This document shows, one piece after another, positions 46,538 through 55,743 of a DNA stretch of 64,000 bases. The translations under genes and the position numbers were made by a program. The stretch is from Brevibacillus porteri (GTDB lineage: Bacteria > Bacillota > Bacilli > Brevibacillales > Brevibacillaceae), in assembly GCF_003013475.1 (NCBI RefSeq), contig NZ_PXZO01000049.1:1-64000 (forward strand), written 5' to 3'. Below the pieces are notes generated by a model. The model ran no database searches. It was given only the letters and a program-made list of their open reading frames with translations, and was not told the DNA's origin. The stretch's first letter is position 1; each line of letters begins with the position of its first letter.

Positions 46538-48163
46538 ATGAAACAAAATTGGAAAAGTGCAACGGCTGCTTTTGCAGTGACAACCATGCTGCTGGGAACG
46601 GGTGCCCAGACATTTGCTACAAGCCCGGAAATGATCTTGAAAAATGCAGAAACTCCATCGGAAGAACAAGTCAAGCTGCCTACTCGTGCGGTAGAGATTG
46701 TCGCTGCGCTGGAGAAGCTGGAGCCTGCTTTGAAAGCTTTGACGGTGCGGGAAGTCTTCATTTCGGAGCAAGATGAAAATCAAGTGGTCTTGACTATGCA
46801 TCATCCAGACAACATACACGAGGATGCGTATATCCTTTTTGATCGCAATAGCGGTGAGATGGTTGGCTTCGAGGCTGCGACCATCATCTGGGATCAGAAA
46901 GAAAAAGCAACAGATGAGGCCATTTTGAAAAAAGCCGATAAAGCCGTTGAGGAGTTGCTTGGATCGAAGAAGCGGAGCATGACGGATGCCCCACAATTGT
47001 CAACATACGTGGATGATGAGGAAGAGTCAATTGAATTCCGAAATGTCTACTATCCGATTCTGTTGAACGGTCTGGAAATAGAAGGAACGCGTTTTGGCAT
47101 AGATGTAGACATGGATTTCGCGGGTCATTTAATCGGGGTCTCGTTTGAACCGCTCGATTTGAAGGGAGTGCAGGTTGCTGACCCGAAAAAAGCTGTCGCA
47201 AAAGAGGCGATCCAGAAGCAGATTTTTACACCTGAACGAATCCAGCATGGATATGTATGGGAAGGTAGTGAAGGTAAGCCTGGGTTAGCGTATAAGCTAA
47301 GAACATCTCCAATATTTGATGCACTGACAGGCAAGCAGATCGTTGATGGATGGGGGGAAGAAAATGGGGAAGGCAAGCTAAATGCTGCTGATCTGAAAAA
47401 TATTTCCTTGAAGCCCCAGGCAAAGCCATTCATTGAGAAAAATGCAACGGATACACAAATTTTAGAGCGCCTGTTTGGAATAGATACGAAGAAGACGTAT
47501 TCGACCTATCGAAAGGAGGAGCAGGACGGCATAATCAATCATTATTGGGCGAACTATGTTGAAGTGAATTACGCTTCGGTAGTGGAGGACAAAATGACAG
47601 GAGAGATTGGTGGTTATCTGAATTGGACGCATATCCCATATCTTCCTGCTCCGCTCACCAAAGAACAGTCGTTACAAAAGGCGATTGCTTTCCTGGAGCC
47701 TTATGCTAAAAAATCCGAATGGCAAGTCGAAATGTACGAACGAATCAAACCAGAAGATCCACTGGCTCTGAAGGTTCTTTCGAATAGGGATAACAAGCAA
47801 GAGACTGAGGAAAAGAAATCCATCGAGCAGTACGGCTTTTTATTTTTCGAGAAACAAAACGGTATACCAGCCATGGAGTATTCTTATGGAGTAGTTATTG
47901 ATCCAATGAAAGGACAAGTCGCAGAGTTCCTGGCCTCAGTTCCCGCGGAGGATCGCAAATATCCTGTGCTCAAACCATCCGTAACAGACCAGCAGGTTGC
48001 CGAAATTTTCGCCAAAAATGTACCGGTAAAGCTGACTTACATCTGGCCGACATCCAGTGATCATAATGCTCCCATTCTTGCCTACAAGCTCGATACCAGC
48101 AAAGGCTGGCCAACTGTAGATGCCGTAAACGGATCGTTTACGTGGGACGAGATAGAGGAATAG
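46538..48163 (+). CDS. Secreted YcdB/YcdC-repeat protein (paralogue 1)
   Basis: A 541-residue exported protein: MKQNWKSATAAFAVTTML signal peptide, cleavage near TFATS. The body carries YcdB/YcdC-type (DUF4901) segments, seen as FDRNSGEMVGF, PDPKKAVAKEAI-like steps, DALTGKQIVD and a closing SKGWPTVDAVNGSFTW. Function of the family is unknown. AGGAG lies eight bases before ATG 46538, preferred to ATG 46532. It is clearly related throughout to the next gene. Confidence 0.82.
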   Translation: MKQNWKSATAAFAVTTMLLGTGAQTFATSPEMILKNAETPSEEQVKLPTRAVEIVAALEKLEPALKALTVREVFISEQDENQVVLTMHHPDNIHEDAYILFDRNSGEMVGFEAATIIWDQKEKATDEAILKKADKAVEELLGSKKRSMTDAPQLSTYVDDEEESIEFRNVYYPILLNGLEIEGTRFGIDVDMDFAGHLIGVSFEPLDLKGVQVADPKKAVAKEAIQKQIFTPERIQHGYVWEGSEGKPGLAYKLRTSPIFDALTGKQIVDGWGEENGEGKLNAADLKNISLKPQAKPFIEKNATDTQILERLFGIDTKKTYSTYRKEEQDGIINHYWANYVEVNYASVVEDKMTGEIGGYLNWTHIPYLPAPLTKEQSLQKAIAFLEPYAKKSEWQVEMYERIKPEDPLALKVLSNRDNKQETEEKKSIEQYGFLFFEKQNGIPAMEYSYGVVIDPMKGQVAEFLASVPAEDRKYPVLKPSVTDQQVAEIFAKNVPVKLTYIWPTSSDHNAPILAYKLDTSKGWPTVDAVNGSFTWDEIEE

Positions 48164-48214
48164 TAGCCCGAATAGAAGAAATACGAGACAGGAAGAGAGA
48201 AAGGCTTGATCAAC

Positions 48215-49843
48215 ATGTTCATAAAAGGCTTATCAATTGTTCTAACAGTAGCAACGATACTCTTTGGAACAAGTGGACAGGCATTGGCTGCAAGCCCTGA
48301 AATCCTCCTAAAAAGCACAGCAGCCCCAGCGCCAGAAGAGATGAAACTCCCGGAAGGCGCGGCTCAAATCGTAGCTGCTTTAGAAGAGCTGGAGCCCGAA
48401 TTAAAAACGTTGACAGTGCGAACCGTTAAACTTGGAACGGGTAATGAAATAGTCTTATACATGAGTCATCCAAAAGATGAGTACGTTGGGGCCTCTCTCG
48501 CTTTTGATAGGGAAACCGGGGAAATGCTCGACTATAGCGCAACCCTGGATATCTGGAATTCTAAAGGGAGAGTAACGGACGAGGTTTTATTGCAGCGTGC
48601 AGAAAAACTTTTTCTCGCCGTACAATGGTCAGATAAACGGAAAATGACAGGTGCTCCTAAGTTATCGCAAATTAAGGAGAAGCGTCCCGAGATAGTCAGA
48701 TTTCGGTACATAGAATATCCTGCTATGCTGAATGGTTTGGAAGTAGATAGAGGGATCGTGACAGGCATATACATGGTCACGGATTACGAAGGTCATCTTT
48801 TAACTTTGTCTTTTCAACCACTTGATTTGGAAGATACCAAGGTTCCTGATCCAAAATCGGCATTGGCACCAGAAGCCGTCGCTGAGCAGTTATTCACCCC
48901 CGATCATTTCGACTACGGATATGTTCAGGAAGGGAACGATGGCAAACCGAGTATACAATATGCATGGAGAACATCACCATTTTTGGATGCTGTAACAGGA
49001 AAGCAGATTGAGGCGCCTAGCGGATTAGAGATCGTAGACGATGGAAAACGAAACCCTGTCCATGTGAAGAACATTACGATCAATCCACAAGCGAACTCAC
49101 TGATTGTCTCAAACCGAGCCGATGCAGAGAAAATTGTTACAAATTTGTTTGGAACAGATAAAAAGCTCACGAATATGCCCTATGATGCAAGGAATACTTG
49201 GGGAGACTTCGTTTATTCTTGGGAAGATCATGGTGGATTGGATATTCGCCTTACGGTGGACGAATCTACTGGACAGGTTATCAATGCTATGGATTGGACA
49301 CGAAAGGAAAACCTGTCTAGTCCATTAACGAGGGAAGAAGCACTAAAAAAAGCGATTACCGTCCTTGAATCGTATGCTCCGATTTCGGCTAATGAATGGC
49401 AAGTAGAGATATTCGATCCATATAAACCTGCGGTGTTGGCCGACTGGATGATGGAATTATATAAGGTTAAGGAAAGACATACAGACAATTATTCATTCAG
49501 GTTTCATAGGCTCCAAAACGGACTGCCTGTGCTAGATCACAACTATTGGGTCGTGATCGAAATGAAGAGCGGCCAAGTCGTATATTTCTTTCCAACTATG
49601 CCGAACAAGGAAGGCGGACTTCCAGTACTTAAACCATCTGTGACTGCACAGCAAGCTGCTGATCTGGCAGCAAAGAATCTTCCGCTCAAGCTGTCCTACT
49701 TCTGGCCAACCTACAATGGCAAAAAATCTCCTTATCTTCAGCTCGTCTATACAATTGATACCTATAAGGGCTGGCCAACCGTAGATGCAGTAAGCGGGAA
49801 GTTTGAATGGAGCAATAACCTAAAAGAAGTAAGGCGACCATAA
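48215..49843 (+). CDS. Secreted YcdB/YcdC-repeat protein (paralogue 2)
   Basis: A 542-residue exported protein, start MFIKGLSIVLTVATILFG with cleavage near ALAA. It aligns end to end with the gene before it: LVKLP/MKLPEGAAQIVAALEELEPE, FDRETGEMLDY, PFLDAVTGKQIEAP, and KGWPTVDAVSGKFEW at the end. The two are a tandem duplication that has diverged to roughly half identity. AAAGG lies 11 bases before ATG 48215. Its stop codon lies inside a long hairpin. Confidence 0.82.
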   Translation: MFIKGLSIVLTVATILFGTSGQALAASPEILLKSTAAPAPEEMKLPEGAAQIVAALEELEPELKTLTVRTVKLGTGNEIVLYMSHPKDEYVGASLAFDRETGEMLDYSATLDIWNSKGRVTDEVLLQRAEKLFLAVQWSDKRKMTGAPKLSQIKEKRPEIVRFRYIEYPAMLNGLEVDRGIVTGIYMVTDYEGHLLTLSFQPLDLEDTKVPDPKSALAPEAVAEQLFTPDHFDYGYVQEGNDGKPSIQYAWRTSPFLDAVTGKQIEAPSGLEIVDDGKRNPVHVKNITINPQANSLIVSNRADAEKIVTNLFGTDKKLTNMPYDARNTWGDFVYSWEDHGGLDIRLTVDESTGQVINAMDWTRKENLSSPLTREEALKKAITVLESYAPISANEWQVEIFDPYKPAVLADWMMELYKVKERHTDNYSFRFHRLQNGLPVLDHNYWVVIEMKSGQVVYFFPTMPNKEGGLPVLKPSVTAQQAADLAAKNLPLKLSYFWPTYNGKKSPYLQLVYTIDTYKGWPTVDAVSGKFEWSNNLKEVRRP

Positions 49844-49859
49844 ATCGCCTTACTTCTTT
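49823..49859. terminator. 15-bp perfect hairpin covering the stop of the YcdB/C paralogue
   Basis: AAAGAAGTAAGGCGA and its complement pair around CCATAAA, which contains part of the TAA stop at 49841-49843. T-rich ends on both strands (TTCTTTC, TTCTTTT) suggest a shared terminator for two convergent genes. Confidence 0.7.
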
Positions 49860-49863
49860 CGGT

Positions 49864-51621
49864 TTACTTTCCTGCTTTATTCTCAAGCCCCGCCTGAATT
49901 TGTTCCAGGATGGATACAGCTTCGCGCTCATTTCGCTCAATCGCCTGCAACAACGCAATAGCCTGCTTGCCCTGCTCCGAATCGTTCGGCTCGCCTCCAG
50001 CCGGGAATGGGAAGAGCTTGCTTAACGTGTCAAAGTCATTGGCAATCGCCCCGTACAAGCTAGCCGCTTCTTTCATCAGCGGACGAACCTCATCTAACAC
50101 AAAATCTGTCCACGTATCAACGATTTCGCTCCAGAAAAGAGAGGCGTAGCGACGTGCATCCCCGTTCACTACGGTCGTATACGCGTTGCCATTCGACTCG
50201 ACCGTTCCCTTTTCATAGGCTTCCTGCCAAGCAGCATAAGCGGCTAGACCATTGACGCAACTCGCGTCCTGCGGTTCTTCTCCACGATAATGAACGAGTG
50301 CAGATTGGAGGGCATTTGCGAGCATCGTGCGTTGATCGATTGGAACCGCACGGTCGATGGCAAGGACAAATAGCTCCTCGAGGATACCCCGTCCCAAGTT
50401 TTCATAAGGAATGGTACTGTCGTTTCGGCAGTTGTCTCCTGCGTAAAACACTCTTTTTTCATCATCATAGCCGTAGATCAATCCGAACTCTGGCATGAAC
50501 AGGTCCCAAGCAAGCACAGGGTGCCCTTTGTCGATGGAACGGTGAACCAGCTCCAATGCTTCTGGCAAGAGGACAGACAGCTGACGCTTATGGCGTGCTT
50601 CCGGGCTGAGCAGCGAAGGTTCTACTTGATTGGCATTCATGCTTGGTTCGCAGGAAAGATGATACGAGGTGACGGCACGAGATTCAAAGCCCATGTTTTT
50701 CAAACCCTGCTGCAAGACCCGCTGAAAGTGAAACATCGTCGGACCCGCAATGTGGATATTTTCAGGGACGATTGTCAGGCGAAAGGCATGCCCGCTCAGG
50801 CCAAGGATCATCGGCAAAGACATTTTTCGATCGGTCGATTCTACCAATCCGTATAGTGCTGCTGCGCAAGTAATCCAAGTAGGCATAGTGAATGCTTCTG
50901 GTTTATTTAATACTGCTTGTTTCATACTCCCCGCAACCTTTCTCGTCTTCATGTATTGATCAACAACGACACGAGTTTTTTCCTGAATCAGTTTTTTGCG
51001 AGAACGCGATAGCACTTGGTAGACATTCGCCTGGGACATCTGGAACATGTGGGCGATCTCATGAGGGGCCAAATGGTCGAAAAAATGAGATTCCACGATG
51101 CGTTTCTCCCGAGGATTGAGGCAGTACAGCAGGCTCCTGATCGTCTCAAACAGTTCACGCCGCACCATGACCTCTTCGGGATTGGTGTTCTGCGCAGAGT
51201 GTGACCAAGACCGTCCCAGCCTGTGCAGGATACTATCGAGGTCCTCCCAGTCAGTCGGTTCCTGCTCATACGTCTGTTTGCCTAGACTCGAGAAGACGGT
51301 TTCCCTTTTTTGCGGACCCTTCGCCAGACGCGTGTATGCTTGATTGCGCACAATCCGATGCAGCCAAGGGAGGAAACGTCGGCTATCCACCAGTGTTCCA
51401 AGGTGCAAAAAGGCGCGAATGAGAGCATCCTGAACGATGTCTTCGGCAAGAAAGGCTTCTTGTGTATACGACCGTGCATAGCCGTATACTTTGGAGCGAT
51501 GACGCCTGACCAGCTCGCTAAACGCCTCCTGATCTCCGGCTTTTGCTTGCTCTACCAAAGTCTCGTCGTCTGTCTGGTCTTGTTCTTCTTGAGTCTTAGG
51601 CTTGATAACCAAGTGTTCCAT
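49864..51621 (-). CDS. ECF-type sigma factor fused to a large C-terminal domain
   Basis: A 585-residue protein. Residues 1-215 are a sigma-70: region 2 (AFSELVRRHRSKVYGYARSY, EDIVQDALIRAFLHL, PWLHRIVRNQAYTR) and region 4 (LNPREKRIVESHFFDHLAPHE, IAHMFQMSQANVYQVLSRSR). Residues 240-585 form a second domain with FHFQRVLQQGLKNMGFESRA and GHPVLAWDLFMPEFGLIYGYDD, which recalls BtrH/C39-like papain folds; catalytic residues are not certain. Fused C-terminal domains in ECF factors often replace the anti-sigma as the sensing part. No anti-sigma gene is adjacent. Confidence 0.75.
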   Translation of the reverse strand: MEHLVIKPKTQEEQDQTDDETLVEQAKAGDQEAFSELVRRHRSKVYGYARSYTQEAFLAEDIVQDALIRAFLHLGTLVDSRRFLPWLHRIVRNQAYTRLAKGPQKRETVFSSLGKQTYEQEPTDWEDLDSILHRLGRSWSHSAQNTNPEEVMVRRELFETIRSLLYCLNPREKRIVESHFFDHLAPHEIAHMFQMSQANVYQVLSRSRKKLIQEKTRVVVDQYMKTRKVAGSMKQAVLNKPEAFTMPTWITCAAALYGLVESTDRKMSLPMILGLSGHAFRLTIVPENIHIAGPTMFHFQRVLQQGLKNMGFESRAVTSYHLSCEPSMNANQVEPSLLSPEARHKRQLSVLLPEALELVHRSIDKGHPVLAWDLFMPEFGLIYGYDDEKRVFYAGDNCRNDSTIPYENLGRGILEELFVLAIDRAVPIDQRTMLANALQSALVHYRGEEPQDASCVNGLAAYAAWQEAYEKGTVESNGNAYTTVVNGDARRYASLFWSEIVDTWTDFVLDEVRPLMKEAASLYGAIANDFDTLSKLFPFPAGGEPNDSEQGKQAIALLQAIERNEREAVSILEQIQAGLENKAGK

Positions 51622-51846
51622 CGCAAAAACTCCTCGTGATTTGTTGATTTACTATGTAGACTTCTGGTTCACGGATTATCTGACACGGGATGCGAAAAAA
51701 TTTCGGAGTTTTTTAAATCGTTCTGTCTAGTGTATCAGACAAATAAAGGCAGTGGTTTTTCCAATGGCAGATGACAAAGCAATTTGTAACAATTTCCACT
51801 CTCCCCTATAATGAACGTACAGGAAGAAAAAGGAGGATGGAAGTAC

Positions 51847-52185
51847 ATGAAGCTCATTTCTGTTGCAGGAGAAAGTGTGGCACCTGGAAAAGGTGGATCA
51901 CCGTCTGATACATTTGATCGTTCCATTTCTACGTGGCAAGAAGATGGTCAAGAAAAAACAATAACAGTCACCTATGTGCGTTATTTTGGCAAAGTGCTCG
52001 CTGAGCGGGGCATTTACGATCAAGAGGCAGAAGGTGTTCCTGTCAGCCATTTGGTAGCAACGCTGTATCTAGAAAAACATCCAGAGGCAAAAGAAACCCG
52101 TCATTATATTAACGATACGGAGTCTTTCGTCGCGCTGTTTGAAGACTTTTCCCTGACAAAGTGGAAAGAGCGCTATCCGTTGTAG
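51847..52185 (+). CDS. Hypothetical protein, 112 residues
   Basis: A soluble alpha/beta protein starting MKLISVAGESVAPGKGG and ending in a segment with SFVALFEDFSLTKWKERYPL. I do not recognise the family. No signal peptide or membrane span. AGGAGG lies about ten bases before ATG 51847. It is divergent from the sigma gene and could be one of its targets. Confidence 0.65.
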   Translation: MKLISVAGESVAPGKGGSPSDTFDRSISTWQEDGQEKTITVTYVRYFGKVLAERGIYDQEAEGVPVSHLVATLYLEKHPEAKETRHYINDTESFVALFEDFSLTKWKERYPL

Positions 52186-52295
52186 GATATGAGAGTTACA
52201 GCTTTCAAAGTCAAAAGATTCTGATTCGCCAAAGACACATACGGGTAACTTTTGTGAGGGCATGCTAAGGGCACCAATTATTGGAGGGAATTAGC

Positions 52296-52760
52296 ATGCT
52301 TTCTATTTGGTTGCCATTGTTGATGGCGTCTTCTGCGCTTATTTTTGGTGCAATACCTTCGCATGTCCCTACGACTTCCTCGGCAGCGAGGATGGTTGCT
52401 GTACAGGAGTTTGATGCGTTTTTGCAGGACTGGAAAAACGGGCAGACGCTTGCGAACCTGCGTCATCCGCTTTTTGACCTCACGGAAGTGTCAGCGGTGT
52501 CAGGAATGATCGAGATCATCCGTTTTTCGGGAGAGGCACACGGGCAAGCGGGAGAAATCACCCTTTCATTTTACACATTGGAAGGCGACCAGGTCTTTTC
52601 TCCCCCAGGCTCCGTGTCTGTCGCGCGAGTCGATGAGAAGCGGCGGGAATTCCAAGTCACTGGCGCTATACCGAGGGTTTTGCATGGGCGGACGGGTGTC
52701 GTACAGGTGACGTTTACGGGAGAAAAGCGGGCATCGTACTTACTGAAGGTGCGATTCTAG
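52296..52760 (+). CDS. Hypothetical exported protein, 154 residues
   Basis: It starts with a hydrophobic stretch (MLSIWLPLLMASSALIFGAI) that could be a signal peptide or anchor, then a beta-rich domain (SAVSGMIEIIRFSGEA, GEITLSFYTLEGDQV, VVQVTFTGEKRASYLLKV) that resembles an immunoglobulin-like fold. The family is not recognised. GGAGGG precedes ATG 52296. It lies 28 bases before the natA-like gene, so it may share its operon. Confidence 0.65.
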   Translation: MLSIWLPLLMASSALIFGAIPSHVPTTSSAARMVAVQEFDAFLQDWKNGQTLANLRHPLFDLTEVSAVSGMIEIIRFSGEAHGQAGEITLSFYTLEGDQVFSPPGSVSVARVDEKRREFQVTGAIPRVLHGRTGVVQVTFTGEKRASYLLKVRF

Positions 52761-52788
52761 TGAAAATACGGGAGAGGAGGGACTGCTG

Positions 52789-53517
52789 TTGATTGAGGTC
52801 AAGGATGTTAGCAAGCGATTCAAGGAAATCGCAGCGGTCCAGCATGTATCGTTTCGCGTCGAGGCAGGCGAGGTATACGGACTTCTCGGAGAAAACGGTG
52901 CGGGTAAGACAACGACGATGCGCATGATGGCGACAGTTTTGACCCCGACCGAGGGAGACATCGAGATTAGTGGGTTTTCCGTTCGACAGCAACCGCTTGA
53001 AGTGCGCCGCAGAATCGGCATTTTATTCGGGGGAGATGTGGGTCTTTACAGCCGTTTGACAGCGCGGGAAAATATCGCGTACTTTGGTCGTCTATACGGA
53101 TTGGAGCAAGCGAGGCTTGAGGAGCGGATTCATAGTCTGAGCCGGATGCTTGAGATGGATGATTTTATCGACAGGCGAGTAGGGGCCTTTTCCCGGGGAA
53201 TGAAGCAAAAGGTAGCGATTGCCCGGACGCTGGTACACGATCCGGATGTCATTTTGCTGGATGAGCCGACGACAGGACTGGATGTAACGGCTGCTACAAT
53301 CTTTCGAAGAATGGTCAGAAAGCTGCAAGAAGAGGGGAAGACGATTCTGTTCTCCAGTCACAACATGGGCGAGATTAACAAGCTGTGCAAAAGGGTTGCG
53401 CTCATGCACAAGGGTAAGCTGCGGTTCGCCGGAGGATTGGATACGTTGCGCGAGCAGTTTGGGACAGAGGATCTGGACGACATTTTCATGGCTGTCGTGG
53501 AAGGGAGCGAAGGCTGA
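52789..53517 (+). CDS. natA: ABC transporter ATPase, NatA-like
   Basis: A 242-residue ATPase. Walker A GENGAGKTT, Q-loop near RRRIGILFGGDVGLYSRLT, signature FSRGMKQKVAIA, Walker B VILLDEPTTGLDV and the His switch FSSHNM. It resembles NatA of the B. subtilis sodium exporter NatAB, with an ABC-2 permease directly after it. The start is TTG 52789 after GAGGAGGG. Sodium as substrate is inferred from family only. Confidence 0.82.
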   Translation: MIEVKDVSKRFKEIAAVQHVSFRVEAGEVYGLLGENGAGKTTTMRMMATVLTPTEGDIEISGFSVRQQPLEVRRRIGILFGGDVGLYSRLTARENIAYFGRLYGLEQARLEERIHSLSRMLEMDDFIDRRVGAFSRGMKQKVAIARTLVHDPDVILLDEPTTGLDVTAATIFRRMVRKLQEEGKTILFSSHNMGEINKLCKRVALMHKGKLRFAGGLDTLREQFGTEDLDDIFMAVVEGSEG

Positions 53518-54698
53518 TGGGCTCGCATGTCGTTTGGACCGTACTGAAAAAAGAACTGATGGACTTGTTTCGCGATCGCAAGGCGTGGATGGGGACGCTT
53601 CTGGTGCCATTGCTCGTCATTCCGTTCGTCTTCTTTTTGTTGGGAACATCCTATAGCAATGTGGAAAAAGAAGCGAGGGAGTACATCCCGTTAGCTGTTC
53701 AAGGATCATCCTCATTGATTACGTCTTTGCAAAAAAATCCTGCCGTTCAAATCCTAGAGCCAGCCAATCCGGAGCAAGCACTGCAAGCAGGTCATCTGCG
53801 CGCCATTTTGACGATTCCTGCTGGCTTCGATGAAGAGATCGCGGCGGGAAAAACAGCAAAGCTATCAGTTGCCTATGACTCCACCAATCAAAAATCTGTC
53901 TATGCCCGTACGTTGATCGAGCAGACAGTAGAGGCGTACAGCAAAGACGTCGTAGCGAAAAGGCTGAACCAAGCGGGCTTGTCCGAGCAGACGATTCAAC
54001 CGATTGTCTCCACCTTTCAAAATGCAGCCTCTGAGGAAAGGAAGTCGGGAGGGATGCTGGCTGGCATCATTCCGTTGATGTTGGTAGTCTCACTCGCATC
54101 CGCGGGAATGGCCGCAGCGAATGATCTCGTCGCTGGTGAGAAAGAACGGGGAACACTCGAATCGTTGTTGACGGCGCCGATTGCAGCCCAGCACATCCTC
54201 ACGGCAAAGCTGTTGGCTGTCATGACTATGAGTAGCATGGGGGCAGTAGCGTCACTGATTTCTGTCACGCTGGCCATGCGTCTGGGACCAATGGGGACGG
54301 AAGGAGATCATTTTACACTCGCTTTCTTCTCGCCTGTTACTTTGTTGGTGCTCATCGTGACTATTTTGTTGTTGGCGGCGCTCTTTGCAGGGTTGGAGCT
54401 TGTTTTGAGTACGGTTGCCAAGTCTTTTAAAGAGGGGCAGACGTACATGAGTGCTGTCCTATTTTTGGCGATGGTTCCCTCATATATGCTGATGCCAGTC
54501 AGTCCGGTCGACATCCCTACGCATTACTACGTGATGCCCGTGTTCAACGGTGTCGCACTGTCCAAGGAAGTGTTTTATGGCAAGGTGGACCCGATGCATG
54601 CACTCCTGGGGATTGGCTCTTTGCTTATCTATGTGGTTTTCACCATTTTTCTCGCGTCGCGCATATTCCGCAGAGAAGGGGCGGGGTTGAAGCACTGA
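53517..54698 (+). CDS. natB: ABC-2 permease, NatB-like
   Basis: A 393-residue permease. One helix near 20-42 (TLLVPLLVIPFVFFLLG), a large outside domain, then about five more helices (LAGIIPLMLVVSLASAGMAA, AHILTAKLLAVMTMSS, VTLLVLIVTILLLAALFAG and others). AANDLVAGEKERGTLESLL is the ABC-2 coupling segment. Its ATG overlaps the ATPase stop by one base, so the two are coupled. Confidence 0.82.
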   Translation: MGSHVVWTVLKKELMDLFRDRKAWMGTLLVPLLVIPFVFFLLGTSYSNVEKEAREYIPLAVQGSSSLITSLQKNPAVQILEPANPEQALQAGHLRAILTIPAGFDEEIAAGKTAKLSVAYDSTNQKSVYARTLIEQTVEAYSKDVVAKRLNQAGLSEQTIQPIVSTFQNAASEERKSGGMLAGIIPLMLVVSLASAGMAAANDLVAGEKERGTLESLLTAPIAAQHILTAKLLAVMTMSSMGAVASLISVTLAMRLGPMGTEGDHFTLAFFSPVTLLVLIVTILLLAALFAGLELVLSTVAKSFKEGQTYMSAVLFLAMVPSYMLMPVSPVDIPTHYYVMPVFNGVALSKEVFYGKVDPMHALLGIGSLLIYVVFTIFLASRIFRREGAGLKH

Positions 54699-54763
54699 TC
54701 GTAACATTTTCAGACCTGTCGCATCACTCGTCGCTGTCATTTTGAGAAAGCTGGTGAAATGTT

Positions 54764-55666
54764 GTGAATCCGCTGTATGTCGGTGTGTTCTATATTTTCG
54801 GATCGGCTGCTGGTTTTGGCGTCATGTCTATTTTTGCTGTGTACGCCTACGAAGCGGGTGTGTCTGTTTCAACGCTTTTGTTTTTGCGGTTTTTATTGGC
54901 GGCTGCCCTGTTTTTTGGTTTGCTGCTCTGGCGTAAGGAGTCGCTTCGCTTGGATAAAAGACAGGTGCTCGCGATGTTTTGTCTCGGAGGGATTTTGTAC
55001 ACCCTGCAATCCCTTAGCTTTTTCTCGGCGGTGCAGTACATCCCGACCTCCATGGCGGCTTTGCTGCTGTACACATTTCCGGTGTTTGTTGCCATACTGA
55101 GCTACTTCGTCGAGAAGGAGCGGTTGACGAAAAAGACTGTCATCGCCATGCTGATTACACTCGTTGGTCTTGGACTGGTGCTCGGCTTGTCATTTGGCGG
55201 GATTCAGCCGATTGGCGTGCTGTTGGCGCTTGCAGCGGCGTTGTTTTATTCCGTTTATATTGTGGTGGGAAATCGAGTGGTAAAAGGCGTCTCGTCCTAT
55301 GTAACGTCTGCGTACATTGCCCTGTTTGCTACCATATCTACCTTTTTCATTGCGCTAAAAGACGGAGGTGTCGACCTCTCTTTTGCGGTACAAGGGTGGT
55401 GGTCGCTGCTGGGGATCGTCGTTTTTTCTACGGTGGTCGCTATCAGTTTTTTCTTCCGCGGCTTGCAACTGATTGGCTCAACCAAAGCGTCGGTGCTAAG
55501 CACGCTGGAGCCTGTGGTCACGTTTGGGTTTTCGGCATTGTTGTTTGGCGAAGCTTTTAGCCTGCTCCAGTTGTTGGGGGGATGTGCAGTGCTCGTCGGT
55601 GCTGCGCTGATTGTTTCGGGGAAAGGTGGCGAGTCAGAGCTGGCACCCAGTCAGGCTTCTTCATAA
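54764..55666 (+). CDS. EamA/DMT-family transporter
   Basis: A 300-residue membrane protein with ten expected helices in two EamA repeats. The first contains PTSMAALLLYTFPVFVAIL, the second GSTKASVLSTLEPVVTFGFS, both typical ends of the DMT unit. Substrates in this family range from amino acids to metabolites and cannot be told here. Start GTG 54764; ribosome site weak. Confidence 0.85.
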   Translation: MNPLYVGVFYIFGSAAGFGVMSIFAVYAYEAGVSVSTLLFLRFLLAAALFFGLLLWRKESLRLDKRQVLAMFCLGGILYTLQSLSFFSAVQYIPTSMAALLLYTFPVFVAILSYFVEKERLTKKTVIAMLITLVGLGLVLGLSFGGIQPIGVLLALAAALFYSVYIVVGNRVVKGVSSYVTSAYIALFATISTFFIALKDGGVDLSFAVQGWWSLLGIVVFSTVVAISFFFRGLQLIGSTKASVLSTLEPVVTFGFSALLFGEAFSLLQLLGGCAVLVGAALIVSGKGGESELAPSQASS

Positions 55667-55675
55667 AGCTATACC

Positions 55676-55732
55676 AAAAAGACGCTCTTGCTGTGAGGCT
55701 TCACGTGCAGGAGCGTCCATTTTCTTTTTTTT
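55676..55732. terminator. Shared terminator between the EamA gene and glcK
   Basis: GACGCTC and GAGCGTC flank inner TGC/GCA and TGA/TCA pairs. AAAAA precedes and TTTTCTTTTTT follows, so it can act on both converging genes. Confidence 0.75.
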
Positions 55733-55743
55733 ATGTGGCCTGA

